Source of the DNA: an uncultured Leptospiraceae bacterium
Lineage (GTDB): Bacteria; Spirochaetota; Leptospiria; Leptospirales; Leptospiraceae
Direction of reading: 5' to 3'
Length of the DNA stretch: 14,664 nucleotides
Assembly: GCA_937924465.1 (NCBI GenBank)
Contig: CALDSP010000152.1
Coordinates: 1 to 14,664 of the forward strand
Shown: one piece after another, positions 11,731 to 14,664 of the stretch
Layout: every line of letters begins with the position of its first letter
Position numbering within the stretch: position 1 is the first letter of the stretch
The notes under the pieces: generated by a model
What the model saw: the letters and a program-made list of their open reading frames with translations, nothing else
What the model was told of the DNA's origin: nothing
The model's database searches: none
Program-made: the position numbers and the translations under genes

Positions 11731-14310
11731 ATGACTTATCCTTTTCGTGAAATAGAAGAGAAATGGCAAGCATATTGGGATAAAAATTATATCTTTAAAA
11801 CAAATATAGAAAGCAATAAACCTAAGTTTTATTGTTTAGATATGTTTCCCTATCCCAGCGGTTCTGGACTTCATGTAGGGCATCCAGAAGGTTATACAGC
11901 AACGGATATAATTTCCCGTTACAAACGAATGAAAGGATATGAAGTTTTACACCCTATGGGATGGGATGCATTTGGACTTCCGGCAGAGCGTTATGCCATG
12001 ACTTCTGGAATTCATCCTAGCATTACTACAGAAGCAAACATTAAAAATTTTCGTAGACAAATTAAAATGCTAGGCCTCTCTTATGACTGGTCTAGAGAGA
12101 TTTCTACTACCGATTCGAAATATTATAAATTTACACAGTGGATTTTTCTAAAAATTTATAATTCTTACTTTGATATTCGAGAGAATAAAGCTAAACCAAT
12201 CGAACATTTAGAAAAAGAACTAAAAACAAGTGGAACAACTCAGTTTTTGCAACCAGATGAAGTAAACTATATTACAGCAGATCAATGGAATTCTTTTTCA
12301 CCTAAAGAAAAACATGATTTTCTCGCTAGATTTCGTTTGGTTTATATGGACAACATTCCTGTAAATTGGTGTGAAGAGCTAGGAACTGTTTTAGCAAATG
12401 AAGAAGTAAATGAATGGGTAGAAAAAGGTTATAAAGTCGTTCGTAAACCTATGCGTCAATATATGATGCGTATAACGTCTTATGCAGAAAGACTCCTAGA
12501 AGATTTGAGTTTAGTAGAGTGGCCACAATCTACTTTAGATATGCAAAAAAATTGGATTGGAAAAAGTGAAGGCTTAGAATTAAATTTTTATTCAGAGAAT
12601 GGAATTTGTATTCCTATTTATACCACCAGACCCGATACCTTATTTGGAATTACTTATCTTGTTTTATCTCCTGAACATCCCCTTGTAGAAAAGCTAACTA
12701 CTGACGCACAGCGTGAAATAGTAGAAAAATATGTTACTAATTCTTCTTTGAAAAGTGACTTAGAACGTTCTGAATTAAATAAAGACAAAACAGGAGTATT
12801 TACTGGAAGTTATGCAATTCATCCATGCACAAAAGCAAAACTTCCTATTTGGATTGCGGATTATGTTTTAATGAATTATGGAACAGGTGCCATTATGGCT
12901 GTACCTGCCCATGATGAAAGAGATTTTGAATTTGCAAAAAAATATTCTCTGCCTATAGTTCATGTAATTCACGGTGCAAAATCGAAAGATGAATGTTTTG
13001 ATTCTAAAGAATCTTATTGCATTCATTCTTCAAGTGATGAGTTGAATATTAACGGCTTAAGTTATAAACATGCTTTTGAAAAAGTAACAGCTTGGGCAGA
13101 GAATAAAAAATTGGGCAAACGTAAAATACGCTATAAACTCCGAGATTGGTTGTTTGCTCGTCAACGGTATTGGGGAGAACCTATCCCTTTAGTACATGGA
13201 CAGGATGGAATTACTTATCCTTTAGATGAATCTGAGCTTCCTTTAAAACTTCCAGAAATTCATGATTACCAACCTACAGGAACTGGAGAATCAGCCTTAG
13301 CGAAAGCTACTAATTGGTTAAATTACGAAAAAGCACATATCAAAGGGAAACGGGAGACAAACACTATGCCGCAATGGGCAGGTTCTTGTTGGTATTATTT
13401 ACGATTTATTGATCCAAATAATCCTAATCAAATTTGTAAACCTGAATTAGAAAAGAAATGGATGCCCGTGGATTTGTATGTAGGAGGTGCAGAACATGCC
13501 GTTTTGCATTTACTTTATTCTCGTTTTTGGCATAAGGTTCTTTATGATTTGGGATATGTTTCGACTCCTGAACCATTCAAAAAATTAGTTCACCAAGGGC
13601 TTATATTAGGTGAAGACAAACGGAAGATGTCCAAGTCACTTGGAAATGTTGTGAATCCTGATGATGTAGTTGCCAAGTATGGTGCCGATAGCTTCCGTTT
13701 ATTTGAAATGTTCATGGGACCACTAGAAATGGCAAAACCTTGGAGTGAGAAAGGAGTGGAAGGAGTGTTTCGTTTTTTGAATCGGGTTTGGCGTCTTTAT
13801 CATAATGAACAAGGGGAATTTATTGTAGATAATTCCGAACCAGACACTGAGCAGTATACAATTCTAAATCGCACAATTGACAAGGTAGAAAAAGATATTG
13901 AAAAACTTTCTTTTAACACTGCAATTTCACAAATGATGATCTTCGTAAATGAAATTATGCCAAAACCAAATCGTCCTCGGAAAATCTTAAAGCCATTTGT
14001 CCAAGTTTTAGCTCCCTTTGCTCCTCATATAGCTGAGGAACTTTGGAGTAAACTTGGTTATAAACATTCGATTGCTTACGAAAAGTTTCCTTATGTTGAT
14101 ATCTCTTATTTAGAAGATAATGAAATGATCTTGGCTGTGCAAGTAAACGGTAAGTTACGTGGAGAAATCAGAATCTCTAAGGATTCTTCGCAAGAAGAAA
14201 TTTTTGCAAAAGCAAAGGAGCTTGAAAGAGTAAAAGTTCATTTAAATGGGAAAAGCATAATACGTGAAATTTATGTAAAAGAGAAATTAATCAATTTTGT
14301 GATCAATTAG
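11731..14310 (+). CDS. leuS: Leucyl-tRNA synthetase
   Basis: An 859-residue class Ia synthetase that charges tRNA-Leu. The catalytic domain has FPYPSGSGLHVGH with the HIGH-type HVGH at 48-51, GWDAFGLPAE at 77-86, and KMSKS at 632-636. The CP1 editing domain, which hydrolyses misacylated tRNA, has TTRPDTLFG at 298-306 and GTGAIMAVPAHDERD. A C-terminal anticodon-binding and tRNA-contact domain follows and ends VKVHLNGKSIIREIYVKEK. Compared with E. coli-type LeuRS there is an insertion of about 50 residues at 151-202 (ENKAKPIEHLEKELKTSGTT onward), and the zinc ZN1 cysteines after VLANEEV are absent. Both traits match the Bacteroidetes-type enzyme as I recall it. No clear Shine-Dalgarno precedes the ATG at 11731, suggesting coupling to the upstream small gene. 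It is full length and intact. Confidence 0.97.
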   Translation: MTYPFREIEEKWQAYWDKNYIFKTNIESNKPKFYCLDMFPYPSGSGLHVGHPEGYTATDIISRYKRMKGYEVLHPMGWDAFGLPAERYAMTSGIHPSITTEANIKNFRRQIKMLGLSYDWSREISTTDSKYYKFTQWIFLKIYNSYFDIRENKAKPIEHLEKELKTSGTTQFLQPDEVNYITADQWNSFSPKEKHDFLARFRLVYMDNIPVNWCEELGTVLANEEVNEWVEKGYKVVRKPMRQYMMRITSYAERLLEDLSLVEWPQSTLDMQKNWIGKSEGLELNFYSENGICIPIYTTRPDTLFGITYLVLSPEHPLVEKLTTDAQREIVEKYVTNSSLKSDLERSELNKDKTGVFTGSYAIHPCTKAKLPIWIADYVLMNYGTGAIMAVPAHDERDFEFAKKYSLPIVHVIHGAKSKDECFDSKESYCIHSSSDELNINGLSYKHAFEKVTAWAENKKLGKRKIRYKLRDWLFARQRYWGEPIPLVHGQDGITYPLDESELPLKLPEIHDYQPTGTGESALAKATNWLNYEKAHIKGKRETNTMPQWAGSCWYYLRFIDPNNPNQICKPELEKKWMPVDLYVGGAEHAVLHLLYSRFWHKVLYDLGYVSTPEPFKKLVHQGLILGEDKRKMSKSLGNVVNPDDVVAKYGADSFRLFEMFMGPLEMAKPWSEKGVEGVFRFLNRVWRLYHNEQGEFIVDNSEPDTEQYTILNRTIDKVEKDIEKLSFNTAISQMMIFVNEIMPKPNRPRKILKPFVQVLAPFAPHIAEELWSKLGYKHSIAYEKFPYVDISYLEDNEMILAVQVNGKLRGEIRISKDSSQEEIFAKAKELERVKVHLNGKSIIREIYVKEKLINFVIN

Positions 14311-14317
14311 TAAATTT

Positions 14318-14664
14318 ATGAAATTAGCTTTATTTTTTATTACAATTTTTATTACTTTAACCAATGTAATTTTCTCTCAATCCTACAAGTATGAGGGAAA
14401 AATTTCTTTTGTAGTTAGCTCTCGTTTTGGTGAAGTAAAGGGGGAATTCCAAAAAATAAATATAGTAGTTACCACAAACAAAATAGGGTCACAAGTTTTT
14501 GTAGAGGTGTCTAGTATTACTACTGGAAATAAAATGAGGGACAATCATCTAAAAGAGGAAGATTTTTTTCATGTGGAAAAATATCCGCAAGCCCGTTTTG
14601 TCTTAAATTCTCTAACCAAGATGGATGAAAAACTTTTTCGGGGAAATGGTATTTTATACATTAA
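14318..14664 (+). CDS. YceI-family exported protein, C-terminus outside window
   Basis: The frame is open from the ATG at 14318 for 115 codons to the right edge. Residues 1-20 are a signal peptide (MKLALFF..., cleavage plausible after VIFS), followed by the YceI lipocalin-like barrel: YKYEGKISFVVSSRFGEVKGEF, VEVSSITTG, then the signature MRDNHLKEEDFFHVEKYPQARF at 73-94. YceI proteins are periplasmic beta-barrels that bind polyisoprenoid lipids. The family would normally continue for about 60-70 more residues. It lies 7 bp after the leuS stop with no Shine-Dalgarno, so it is probably read through from leuS. The polyisoprenoid link to the menaquinone gene menG in this window is a thought only; nothing in the sequence connects them. 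Confidence 0.88.
   Translation, partial: MKLALFFITIFITLTNVIFSQSYKYEGKISFVVSSRFGEVKGEFQKINIVVTTNKIGSQVFVEVSSITTGNKMRDNHLKEEDFFHVEKYPQARFVLNSLTKMDEKLFRGNGILYI

Noticed and set aside
1..14664. Defence system, phage, insertion sequence or CRISPR
   Set aside because: All recognisable genes are metabolic, translational, transport or envelope functions. No transposase, integrase, nuclease or spaced direct repeats were seen.

Overview
The window looks like a low-GC (about one third G+C by eye) chromosomal segment of a leptospiral spirochaete or a close relative. The pointers are a hemA gene followed by a hemC that continues into a uroporphyrinogen-III-synthase-like domain (the bifunctional HemC/HemD arrangement I recall from Leptospira), several secreted proteins with relaxed spirochaete-type lipoboxes, frequent TTG starts, and a LeuRS of the kind also seen in Bacteroidetes. 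There are no mobile elements, CRISPR arrays, tRNAs or rRNAs; this is mainly core and housekeeping DNA with some poorly characterised secreted proteins between.

Layout. Positions 1-5171 are all on the minus strand. They hold a two-gene envelope operon (a PafA-like phosphatase lipoprotein overlapping a secreted esterase with a TPR-like tail) and then a haem unit (short hemA overlapping hemCD, which runs off the left edge). From 5263 to 5879 on the plus strand are rpmG (ribosomal protein L33, 53 aa) and a DksA/TraR-like regulator, joined by a TAATG overlap. An APC-family amino-acid permease (7375-5885, minus) converges on them with 5 bp between the stops. A SUMF1/formylglycine-enzyme-like lipoprotein on the plus strand appears to start at a CTG codon behind a perfect Shine-Dalgarno site. 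It converges on, and overlaps by 4 bp, menG/ubiE. menG is translationally coupled to a small exported cysteine-rich helical protein (9414-9064) with a strong sigma70-type promoter. Further right on the minus strand are a ferritin-like protein and a zinc-free medium-chain dehydrogenase, 1 nt apart. A 426 bp very AT-rich divergent gap with two hairpin-forming dyads precedes a plus-strand group of a small CX2C/CX2C protein, leuS, and a YceI-family exported protein cut off by the right edge.

Functional themes are tetrapyrrole synthesis (hemA, hemCD), menaquinone synthesis (menG), translation (rpmG, leuS, the DksA-like protein as a possible RNA polymerase partner), transport, and cell-envelope hydrolases and lipoproteins.

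The two least expected things are in secreted proteins. The phosphatase appears to be a circular permutation of the PafA alkaline-phosphatase fold: the block that normally forms the C-terminus, including the last zinc-ligand His, sits at the N-terminus. The protein coupled to menG is a tandem duplication of a twin CX14C helical hairpin, with cysteine spacings 15-11-15-7-15-11-15. I did not find a multi-gene system that I would call new.
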